This document shows, one piece after another, positions 9,098-15,996 of a stretch of DNA of 15,996 nt. Origin of the DNA: Pinguiococcus pyrenoidosus (Eukaryota > Sar > Pinguiophyceae > Pinguiochrysidales > Pinguiochrysidaceae). The stretch is from the NCBI GenBank assembly GCA_019677205.1, contig JAAMXY010002794.1, positions 1-15,996 on the forward strand, in the 5' to 3' direction. The notes under the pieces were generated by a model. The model saw only the letters and a program-made list of their open reading frames with translations. It was not told the origin of the DNA and searched no databases. The position numbers were made by a program, and so were the translations under genes. Within the stretch, counting starts at the first letter, position 1. Every line of letters begins with the position of its first letter.

Positions 9098-10638
9098 GCG
9101 AGGAGGCGCTCTCCACCTTCTGCTCGGCCACGGGCGCACCGCCCGCCGTTGCGCGGCAGTACTTGGAGATGACCGCCGGGGACGTGTCCAACGCCGTGCA
9201 GCTTTTCGTAGACTTGTCTGGCGGCGCTGCGGTGCCGGGCTCCGCGAGCGCAACCTCCGCGTCGCAGGGGGCAGGAAAGAGGAGTCCGGAAGTCCTGGAG
9301 GATGGCACGCAAATCCGGCCCCCGGACATGACGAAGCGCCAGCGGCTCATCGCGCCTCCGAATCCGCTTCTGCTCGGTCCTGGGACCCGCCGCAGCATGC
9401 GCACGCGCTACGGACCCTTCGCGGAGGCCGCTTCAGCGGCTTTGAACCGTCCGCCGCCCATGGACTTTCGGAGAAGATTGCAGGGTGCGGCAGCTCCGGG
9501 CGGGTCGTCCGATCTGGAAGCGCTGTATGCGCCACCGGCGGACCTCGTGGTCTACGGGAACTTTGACGAAGTCCGCCGGAATGCCAAGGCCAGCAGGAGG
9601 TGGCTCCTTGTGAACATCCAGGACAAGCGGATGTTTGACAGCCACCGACTGAATCGCGACGTCTTTCGAGACCAGTGCGTCCGAGAGATCATTCAGCACG
9701 GTTTCGTGCTTTGGCAGATGCAGAGGGACTCACCGAATGGACTGTCCTTCATGCAGCGGTACCGCAGCCACGTGAGCTCGGAGCTGCCGCTGCTCTGCGT
9801 GGTGGATCCGCGCACGGGAGGGGTCAAGTGGTCTCGAAATGGCTTCGTGGACCCGGACCGTCTCATCGGGTTTCTGAGCGACTTCGTGGCGAGCCAGGAC
9901 CTTGGAGAGCCACGGCCACTGGAGGCGAGCGGAGGCGCAGGGCAGTCTGGGGTTATCGATGTTCTGGAAGAGCCGGAGGAGGGAGTGAAGCCTGGATCCT
10001 CGCAAGGTCCTCGAAGCGACGCTGATGTCGTGGATTTGGTGGGCGAAGGGCCGCCGAACGCGGGTCGGCTCTCGAGTGGCTCGGTCATCGATATCACAGA
10101 CGCGAAGCAAGCCGAAGAAGATAGAAAGCTGCCGGCCGAGCATAAAGGGCAGGCAGAGCAGAAGACTCCGGTCGACACGGAGGGCAAGGTGCGATCCGAG
10201 GAGAAGGCGCCCAGTGCGGAGACGAAAGGGGCGGAGCCGCCTGAAGAGGCGACGTGCGCTTCCTTCATCCGCGATCGCGAGGCACTGATAGACGAGCCGG
10301 AAAAGAATGCGGCGAAGAAGACGACACGTGTGCAGCTTCAGTTTCCGGATGGTAGAAAGGTCTCTCGCCGCTTCTTCGCAAGCCAATCCGTGGGGGACTT
10401 GTTTCGATTTGCCGCCTCACACTTGGAGAGCTACGGAAGCGATGATGGATCCGAAAGCGTCCCGAGATTCGACCTTAGAACGGTACGGCCGGCCCGATCT
10501 CTGGCCGACGTGATCGAGGAGTACGAGTCTGGAAGGCCTGAAGAGATCGTCGTGAACCTGGATGGGAAGGAGGGCCCGTCGCTGGAGAGCGCGAACCTCC
10601 TCATGGCATCGTGTGTGCTGCACCTGATCGATGCGTGA
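9094..10638 (+). CDS. UBXN7: UBXN7-like p97/Cdc48 adaptor (UBA-UAS-UBX)
   Basis: Adaptor expected to bring ubiquitylated substrates to the p97/Cdc48 unfoldase. Intronless, 514 residues. Residues ~1-45 form a UBA-like bundle (SEEALSTFCSATGAPPAVAR, then GDVSNAVQLF). Residues ~149-270 are a thioredoxin-like UAS domain, beginning VVYGNFDEV with LLVNIQ and LPLLCVVDPRTG strands and ending FLSDFVASQ. Residues ~411-502 are a UBX domain beginning RVQLQFPDGRKVSRRF. UBA, UAS and UBX in that order define the UBXN7/yeast Ubx5 group. The linker 271-410 is acidic and low-complexity and holds three SUMO-interaction-like motifs: VIDVL (287-291), VVDLV (312-316) and VIDIT (331-335). The usual p97-contact FPR in the UBX loop reads RPA at 465-467. 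A three-codon upstream ORF overlaps the start. Confidence 0.9.
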   Translation: MSEEALSTFCSATGAPPAVARQYLEMTAGDVSNAVQLFVDLSGGAAVPGSASATSASQGAGKRSPEVLEDGTQIRPPDMTKRQRLIAPPNPLLLGPGTRRSMRTRYGPFAEAASAALNRPPPMDFRRRLQGAAAPGGSSDLEALYAPPADLVVYGNFDEVRRNAKASRRWLLVNIQDKRMFDSHRLNRDVFRDQCVREIIQHGFVLWQMQRDSPNGLSFMQRYRSHVSSELPLLCVVDPRTGGVKWSRNGFVDPDRLIGFLSDFVASQDLGEPRPLEASGGAGQSGVIDVLEEPEEGVKPGSSQGPRSDADVVDLVGEGPPNAGRLSSGSVIDITDAKQAEEDRKLPAEHKGQAEQKTPVDTEGKVRSEEKAPSAETKGAEPPEEATCASFIRDREALIDEPEKNAAKKTTRVQLQFPDGRKVSRRFFASQSVGDLFRFAASHLESYGSDDGSESVPRFDLRTVRPARSLADVIEEYESGRPEEIVVNLDGKEGPSLESANLLMASCVLHLIDA

Positions 10639-10646
10639 AAGCATCG
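10629..10646 (+). repeat. small hairpin spanning the UBX stop codon
   Basis: CGATGC and GCATCG form a perfect 6-bp inverted repeat around a 6-nt loop that contains the TGA stop. It lacks the ATGA/GA core of a SECIS element, and reading through the TGA gives no family-like protein, so I treat it as a minor structure. Confidence 0.3.
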
Positions 10647-11349
10647 TGGCTGGCGGATCCAAATTCCAGTCTTCCAGACTTCCAGACTTCCAGGAGCTAC
10701 GACACGTGCATGTGCAGCCCATCGCATGCCCATATGGCGGACGTGGCTGACATGACGGGAGGAGCTGCCTGGCGGAAGGAGATGAGAAGACCGCTACGGC
10801 AGGAGAGGATTTTATTTTTGCGCTCAGAGAATCAGCATCGATGGCCTCGAAGGATGGCCTACTTCTGCTACCAAGTGAGCTGAGCAGACAACGCTGCGCG
10901 AGTTCCCGTTGCTGAAGTGCCAGCTCGCCCAACTTGTCCGCCTCGAAAGCTGAGGGAGAGTCCCAGTGCTGCCAGCTTCTACGAAAACCGCCTTCGCCAG
11001 GTCTTCCTACCTCTGAAAGCCCCCACGCGGGCTGAGCTACCACCACGCCACGAAGACACCAGCTCCGGCAGACAGCGACTCACCTTCCTCCCAAGACACC
11101 AGTAGGCTCGCAGCGAGAAGCAAGAGTGTTGCAGGAAGACCTTTCTCTATCGCTCAGACTCAGATGTGTTCGTTGCGTGCCCACACGTCGTGGCGCGGTG
11201 CCTTGCCGTGCAGCATCCCTTCGCAAGCATCACAGGCGGCGGTCGCCAACGTTGCACGTGGACATCGCAGCGGCGGCGAGAGTGACGCATCAGGTTCTTC
11301 AGGTGCATGCCTCCATCCGGGACGAAACGTTCTCCATCCTCACTTGCCA
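10639..11349. other. intergenic region with possible minus-strand splice structure
   Basis: 711 nt between the UBX stop and the stop of the small minus-strand gene, with no recognised gene. On the minus strand a strong donor GGAAG|GTGAGT (11083) and acceptor CTTTCAG (11013) are 71 nt apart, matching intron sizes here. They join a hydrophobic Leu/Ala-rich frame to a helical-looking charged frame. An AATAAA lies on the minus strand near 10810-10818. No start codon or sensible stop could be linked to these, so no CDS is called. It may be an extended 3' UTR or an unrecognised gene. Confidence 0.4.
10663..10694 (+). repeat. short tandem repeat, 8-nt unit
   Basis: Three consecutive near-identical copies of CTTCCAGA occupy 10671-10694 (the last ends in G), preceded by a diverged copy ATTCCAGT at 10663-10670. 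It lies 25 nt after the UBX stop codon. Probably simple slippage. Confidence 0.7.
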
Positions 11350-11887
11350 TTAGTCGCCCGTCTGGTCCAGGGCATACACTTTGGCGAGGAGCCAGTGATA
11401 CGCTTCCCCCGTGAGCAAGCCGTCCTTGTGGTCCTTCTTCAGGGCCTGCAGAAGCGCTCTGCGTCTCGCGTGATCCTCCAGCAGCCTCGCACCCGGTGTC
11501 GTCGCCCGGCCAATCTCCTTTGCCCTCTTCATCTCCCGTTCAAGCCCCACAGCATCTGCTGCAGACGGCCGAGTTTCAGCCTGCTCCGGCGGGGAAGAGA
11601 CCTGGACTCCTCGCACAGCGCCCTGACTCGCATCCTCCACGTCTCCCAAGGGCCCAGCCAGCGCGCTAATCTCCTGGTTCAGATCCTAAGGAAGTTCGGC
11701 GCTGAGAGACCCCAGTGTCCGCAAGCAGTCTGTATCCGCATCCGATCTGTGCGAAGTGCGAGATACGCACCAGAACGTCGGCCAAGGAGAGTTCTACCTT
11801 GGGCGGTGGCTTGTCAGACAGCAAGCGCCACGGGCTGCGCAGTCGCAGCACTGCGATAACGCGAGACAGAGGGCGTTTTAACTGCAT
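11350..11887 (-). CDS. small protein with mitochondrial-type presequence and SHOCT-like C-terminus, two exons
   Basis: Not recognised as a named family. Exon 1 is 11887-11771 and exon 2 is 11685-11350; together they encode 150 residues ending in TAA. The first 24 residues (MQLKRPLSRVIAVLRLRSPW and on) have five Arg, one Lys and no acidic residue, as in a mitochondrial targeting peptide. The join gives VELSLADVL-DLNQEISALAG without a frame break. A Ser/Pro/Ala-rich middle follows, then a helical charged C-terminus. Its last ~35 residues (RRALLQALKKDHKDGLLTGE, then AYHWLLAKVYAL) resemble the short SHOCT-type motif: a helix, a Gly/Leu-Thr turn and a second helix. The family match is by eye only. 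The gene diverges from eEFSec. The alternative is that only exon 2 is real. Confidence 0.6.
11686..11770 (-). other. 85-nt intron in the small minus-strand gene
   Basis: Donor CTG|GTGCGT at 11770 is identical in its first six bases to the donor of the eEFSec intron; acceptor CTTCCTTAG ends at 11686. Phase 0. It removes the stop in each frame (TAG inside the acceptor) and joins two open frames. The size falls within the 71-86 nt class of this window. Confidence 0.65.
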
Positions 11888-12220
11888 TTGGCGGCAAAAG
11901 TGACCGCGTGAAATTAAGGCGGCAGATCTCGCGTTCGGAAGGGGAAATCTCAAAGCCTTGGGTTTATCATGTAGTGTTAGACAACTCCACCTGCTTCGAC
12001 TCTGCATCCAATGAAGATCTAGGAGTTCCGTCACAAGCGACTTCCATAGGATCTTGTGAAGGCCTGCTTAAGCGTCGCTGCCAATCTGGAAGGGCACCCA
12101 GAAATCCATCCGCCAGCGAGTTTGCCGCGTACTACTCCGTCCCAAACCTACGCACGCCGGAGTTGCACCCCTGGCGCCTTCGCCGCCGTACACGTCAGCG
12201 CCGTTGGCGCCACAGTCGCC
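11888..12220. promoter_or_regulatory. divergent promoter region between the small gene and eEFSec
   Basis: 333 nt between diverging starts. The eEFSec frame remains open upstream from 12221 to 12056 but contains no ATG, so this is probably 5' UTR. No clear TATA box, repeat or RNA gene was recognised. Confidence 0.45.
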
Positions 12221-14862
12221 ATGGCGGTTTCTCCGAACGCGTTGGCAGAGTCGCGCCTGCTCAACGTGAATGTGGGTGTGCTGGGTCACGTGGACTCCGG
12301 GAAGACGTCGCTGGTGGCGGCGCTGAGCACCACGCTGAGTACGGCTGCGCTCGACAAGTCTCCACAAAGCAAAAGTCGCCGCGTTACGCTGGATCTGGGC
12401 CTCTCCGCCTTCACTCTGCCCATGCCCGATGCGCTCCAGCTGGGCGCGAGTCGAGCTGGCTGCGACACGGGCACGCTGCGGTGCACGCTGGTGGACTGTC
12501 CCGGCCATGCGAACCTCATCCGCACGATCATCGGCGGCGCCAGCATCATCGACATAGCCATTCTGGTGGTGGACGTGACGAAAGGCTTCCAGGCGCAGAC
12601 GGCGGAGTGCCTGGTTATCGCCGAGATCTGCTGCAAGGACCTGGTGGTGGCGCTCAACAAGGTGGATGTCCTGCCGGAAGACGCCCGCGCCGCCACGGTG
12701 GAAAGGGCGAGGGCCATCGTCCTGAAGACGCTGGAGAAGACGCGCTTCGCGGGCGCACCGATCATCGCCACGGCTGCGGCGCCATCTGGAGTGCGCTGGA
12801 GCGTGCAGGAGGAGAAGCCGGGAGAGGCAGCTCCGGCGGTGGCTGCGTCGACGGCGAAGCCTAAGGATGATGGAGCGGCTGGGGCGGGAGAAGGCGAGGA
12901 GCCGCAAGCTGAGATGGGGGAGGCAGGCGAAGCAGTCTCCCCCTTTCAACCCATCGGGATCCAGGAGCTCCTTGACGCCCTGCGCGCTACGATGCACATG
13001 CCCTATCGGCATTACGACTTCCCGTTCCTGTACGCGATTGACCATTGCTTCAGCCTCCGCGGTCGCGGGACCATCCTCGCCGGGACCGTCCTCCAAGGGA
13101 GCGTCGCACCGGGTGACGAGATTGAAATTGTGCACCTCCGACAGACGCGGAGAGTCCGTAGCCTGGAGATCTTCAAGAAACCCGTCCAGGCCGCCTACCA
13201 GGGTGATCGCGTCGCGCTGAACGTGCCGAGCTTGGATTCGAACAAGGTTGAAAGGGGCATTGCGTGTGCGCCGGGGATCGTCCTGCACCTTCGCGCTGCC
13301 GTCGTGCTGCTGCGGAAGGTCCGGCACCACAAGCGCGACCTGGAATCCGGGAGGAAGCTGCACGTGACCATTGGGCATCTCACCGTGATGGGCACCTTCT
13401 ACTACTTCGGAGCCGTCGAGCTGGCGCTGCAGTACGCAGGTGGCGAGTCGGCCATGGAGAGGGGAACGGCGCTCGACGCCGGGGGGATCTCAGGCGCTGC
13501 GGCGGTGGACGTGCCCACGGAAATTCTGTACGATTGGGAAAGGCCGTACGAGTACTCGTCCGCGCTTCTCGAAGCGAGAGAGGTCCGCAGCCAGGTCGCT
13601 GATGCGGCTGCGGCCCAAGCCCTTGCAGAAGCCCCCGAACCGGCGACGAAGAAGCGGCCGCCGCTGCATTGGGCTTTCGTGCAGTTTGACAGTCCCGTGC
13701 CCTGCCCCGCGCACAGTGTCCTGATCGCCTCCCGCCTCGACCTCGACGGAGACACCGGTGGAAGCAGCAACTGCCGGATCGCGGCCTACGGCAGAGTCGT
13801 GGAAGGAGTGCCGACACCTGGCTCCGACCCGGGCGGCAGAGACTCGGCGCGGAGTACGGGAGGACCAATGCTCCCCCGATTGTACAAATGGAAGACGCGG
13901 ACCGGCGTCGTGGCGCGCGTGACCAGCGGCGGCAGGCGAGGCGGCGACGGCTTTGAACCCGTCACGGAGTACATCGTCTCCGGCATGTTTGCGAACGGGG
14001 CCGCAGTCATGGGATTCCTCAACTGTGTGGTGATCACCGGTCGAGGTGTGCTGGGTCGGCTCGTCGCAGCCTACGGCACGGCTGGAGAAGCTCGTGTCCA
14101 TCCCATCGGCGTCAGTCCCGGTTGCAGCCCCCCCGCGCCGGACAGAGGAGCTCAGGTTTACGCAGGGGACTCGGTGTTCCTGAGGTTTAAGAAGTTCACC
14201 AAAATTGGGGGCAAACTGCCGCACGTACCGCCACCCCGCGAGTTCTTCCAGGGCTCTTCCCCGGTGGTGTATCAGGACGACGACAGCAAGCTCCTGCCCC
14301 TCGACCTTCGGCAAAGTGACGACATCCCAGCCGAGGTGGTGCAATACCTGCGCGCTGACCGTCCGGAGCGCAAGCAGAAGGAAGGTGCTTCAGAAGGCAA
14401 CAGCGCTCTGCGGTCAGAAGCAGCCTCGGCCGCCGATCGCAGCCCAGCGGCGAAAGCCGAGTCGTCTGATTCCTCTGGCGGAGTTGTCGCGAGAGAGGTC
14501 AGGACGGGCACAATATCGACGTTCAAAGGTGCGTCGCTTGTGATGCCTCGTGTGTGCCATAGGCTTCGGAGCTCACCCATGACGCTGAAACGCCCCCAGG
14601 GTCCCAGGACGAGGAGTATGTGCTCGCTATCGTTCAGGCGGCGTTCAGTCCCGCCGAGGACATCCGTGCATTCGTGGGAAGTCCCGTCTTGCTCAAGAAG
14701 CACGAAGAGAACTACTCGAAAGACTTGGAAGGCGCGCTTGAAGGGCCCTTCGCGAAGTCCGGAAAATGCAAGGTCCGGCTCCCCTCCGTATCAGGCGCAC
14801 AGCTAGGTGACGAGGTTGAGATTCGGCTGATTGACGAAGAGCATCAGGAACACCATAGCTAA
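12221..14862 (+). CDS. EEFSEC: selenocysteine-specific elongation factor eEFSec, two exons
   Basis: GTPase that delivers selenocysteyl-tRNA(Sec) to ribosomes at recoded UGA codons, with SBP2 and a SECIS element. Exons are 12221-14528 and 14600-14862; 856 residues, against about 600 in animals. The ATG at 12221 has a near-ideal context (GTCGCCATGG). G domain motifs are GHVDSGKT (22-29), DCPGH (92-96) and NKVD (146-149). An Ala/Glu/Gly-rich insertion at ~190-245 separates the G domain from domains II-III (FPFLYAIDHCFSLRGRGTIL, later FVQFDSPVPCPAHSVLIASR). The eEFSec-specific C-terminal domain IV is present at ~558-661 (RTGVVARV through GDSVFLRFKKF). After a charged linker, a second similar unit follows at ~759-850 (RTGTIST through GDEVEIRLIDE). 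The extra length comes mainly from the insertion and this second unit. The stop lies 36 nt from that of the convergent HPPK-DHPS gene. Confidence 0.95.
14529..14599 (+). other. 71-nt intron in eEFSec
   Basis: Donor AAAG|GTGCGT at 14529 and acceptor CCCCCAG at 14599, phase 1. Splicing joins GTISTFK to GSQDEEYVLAIVQAAF and moves the reading frame to the one encoding the conserved C-terminus. The nearby AG at 14606-14607 would put the exon out of frame. The first frame has no stop in the intron, so retention would give a different C-terminus ending at 14806. Confidence 0.88.
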
Positions 14863-14898
14863 CGACGACAGACAGGATGGAATGCATCGTTTACGAAG

Positions 14899-15996
14899 CT
14901 AGCCCGGCCGCTTGATGGCCTCCCACACTTGCAACGCCTGCCTCGTCCCTTTGACATTGTGCACGCGAACGACGGCGGCCCCGTTGGCACTCGCTGCAAT
15001 GGCTGCTCCGACGGAGCCCCAGTCTCGGTTCCCAGCATCGCGCTCCCCCGTAATCTCTCCAATGAATCTCTTCCTGCTTGCGCCAACGAGCAGCGGAAAC
15101 TGCGCCGCGCTCTCGTGGCGACCCGAAGCACCTCGCTTTCCAGGCGCGCCCAAAACCTCCAACTCCCGGAGGAGCTCTATGCTCTGCTCGTGGGTCTTTG
15201 CGAAGCCGATGCCTGGATCCAACATGATATCCCACGCGCTGATTCCTACGGCTTGTGCTCTCGCAGCCTGCCGCCGCAGTCCGTCGTTGACCTCGCTGGC
15301 GACGTGGTCGTAAGTCGCAAGGCTCTGCATGGTCTTGGGCGTTCCTCGCATGTGCATGAGGATCACGGGGACCTGTTCAAGGACTTTTTCTTGAGCCCAG
15401 AGCCAAGCAGGGGCGACAGGTGGCTGCGCGGAAGCAAGCTTGCACCTGTAGTTCTTGGACCGTTGGAAGCATGGCAGGATCGTGCTCTCCGCCGGAGACG
15501 TCGTTCACGATGTCCGCTCCCGCCTCGACTGCAGCCGAGGCGACTCTCGCTTTCCTCGTGTCGATACTGATCGGCACAGGGCTTTGCTTTCGCAACGCCT
15601 CGATCACGGGGATCGTTCTCTCGAGCTCCCGAGCGATCTCCACGTCGTCCGCGCCGGGACGGGTTGATTCTCCGCCGATGTCAATCACATCCGCGCCATC
15701 TTCCACGAGCTGCAGAGCCGCCTCCACCGCCCTCCGCCAGTCTCTGGCGTACTGTCCTCCATCGCTGAAGGAGTCCGGGGTAACATTGAGTATGCCCATG
15801 ACCTTGGTCCTGCCGTCCAGCCGCCAAAGCGCCTCACTGGTCGCGGGAAAGACGGGATACAGCTCTCCCTGTGGATCCGCAGCCTCAGGAACCAGCTCGG
15901 GATCCAAGTCGGAGAGCGGCCGAAGCACAAAGGCCCGCTGGTGCATTCGAGGATGCGGAATCGTCAGCTCGCGCCCGTCCGGCAACACCATGTCCA
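14899..15996 (-). CDS. bifunctional HPPK-DHPS (folate biosynthesis), 5'-truncated by the window edge
   Basis: Fusion of hydroxymethyldihydropterin pyrophosphokinase with dihydropteroate synthase, which joins the pterin pyrophosphate to p-aminobenzoate. Visible exons are 15996-15446 and 15372-14899. The fragment opens in the C-terminal end of HPPK (LPDGRELTIPHPRMHQRAFV). DHPS starts at KVMGILNVTPDSFSDGG and has VIDIGGESTRPGA, SIDTRKARVASAAVEAGAD, NDVSGG, ILMHMRGTP, DIMLDPGIGFAKT, LLVGASRKRFIGE and AAVVRVHNV, so the pterin, phosphate and sulfonamide-binding loops all look intact. It ends in TAG. HPPK-DHPS fusions are known in plants (mitochondrial), fungi and apicomplexans. The rest of HPPK and any targeting peptide lie beyond 15996. 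Confidence 0.95.
15373..15445 (-). other. 73-nt intron in the DHPS domain
   Basis: Donor CTACAG|GTGCAA at 15445 and acceptor TTGAACAG at 15373, phase 0. Splicing joins LPTVQELQ to VPVILMHMRGTP, which restores continuous dihydropteroate synthase sequence; without it the frame ends in an unrelated short tail. Confidence 0.93.

Noticed and set aside
10629-10646. SECIS-like hairpin at the UBX stop
   Set aside because: Only 6 bp of stem and no ATGA/GA quartet; not a SECIS element.
11348-11352. TAATG overlap suggesting a bacterial-style operon with a 67-codon frame downstream on the minus strand
   Set aside because: The genes are eukaryotic and spliced; the downstream frame has no recognisable features, so the overlap is most likely coincidental.
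12068-13378. 436-codon minus-strand open frame
   Set aside because: Antisense shadow of eEFSec with His/Arg-rich, non-family translation.
14529-14806. Uninterrupted eEFSec frame ending at 14806 as the true C-terminus
   Set aside because: Its last ~90 residues are Arg/Ser/Pro-rich and unlike the family, while the other frame gives a conserved domain IV-like sequence reachable by a canonical intron.
15377-15445. Frameshift or pseudogene in DHPS
   Set aside because: A 73-nt GT-AG intron restores the conserved sequence exactly at the break, so the gene is probably intact.

Overview
This is nuclear DNA of a eukaryote, most likely a unicellular alga or a protist of algal ancestry. All recognisable proteins are eukaryotic families: plant-type 4-hydroxyphenylpyruvate dioxygenase, an ABCB half-transporter, a PMCA-type P-type calcium ATPase, a UBA-UAS-UBX p97 adaptor, eEFSec and a fused HPPK-DHPS. 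Several are interrupted by short GT-AG introns that I could place by joining two reading frames of one conserved protein. The DNA is GC-rich and compact. Introns are mostly 71-86 nt, and two convergent gene pairs are separated by only 36 and 79 nt between stop codons. The hydrophobic leader on the dioxygenase would suit a complex (secondary) plastid, but I cannot name the species.

Layout. 1-538: no supported gene. 539-1897 (+): 4-hydroxyphenylpyruvate dioxygenase. 1977-3986 (-): ABCB/TAP-like half-transporter, convergent with it. 3987-4905: mostly non-coding, but 4591-4923 holds hydrophobic reading frames that may be extra 3' exons of the next gene. 4906-8303 (-): plasma-membrane-type calcium ATPase in four exons (one intron tentative). 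8304-9093: divergent, partly AT-rich promoter region. 9094-10638 (+): UBXN7-like p97/Cdc48 adaptor. 10639-11349: no firm gene, with some minus-strand splice-like structure. 11350-11887 (-): two-exon small protein with a mitochondrial-type presequence. 11888-12220: divergent promoter. 12221-14862 (+): selenocysteine elongation factor eEFSec in two exons. 14899-15996 (-): 3' part of HPPK-DHPS (folate synthesis), two exons, running off the right edge.

The genes do not form an operon or one pathway; they are independently transcribed housekeeping genes. Four observations stand out. (1) eEFSec appears to carry its C-terminal domain IV twice in tandem. (2) The UBX adaptor has three canonical-looking SUMO-interaction motifs between its UAS and UBX domains. 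(3) The calcium ATPase has a stop-free, multiple-of-three candidate intron in its N-terminus, and candidate 3' exons that would add a hydrophobic tail. (4) A previously unnoticed small mitochondrial-type protein gene emerges only after splicing. Intron placements come from reading-frame joins and splice consensus by eye; no transcript data were available.
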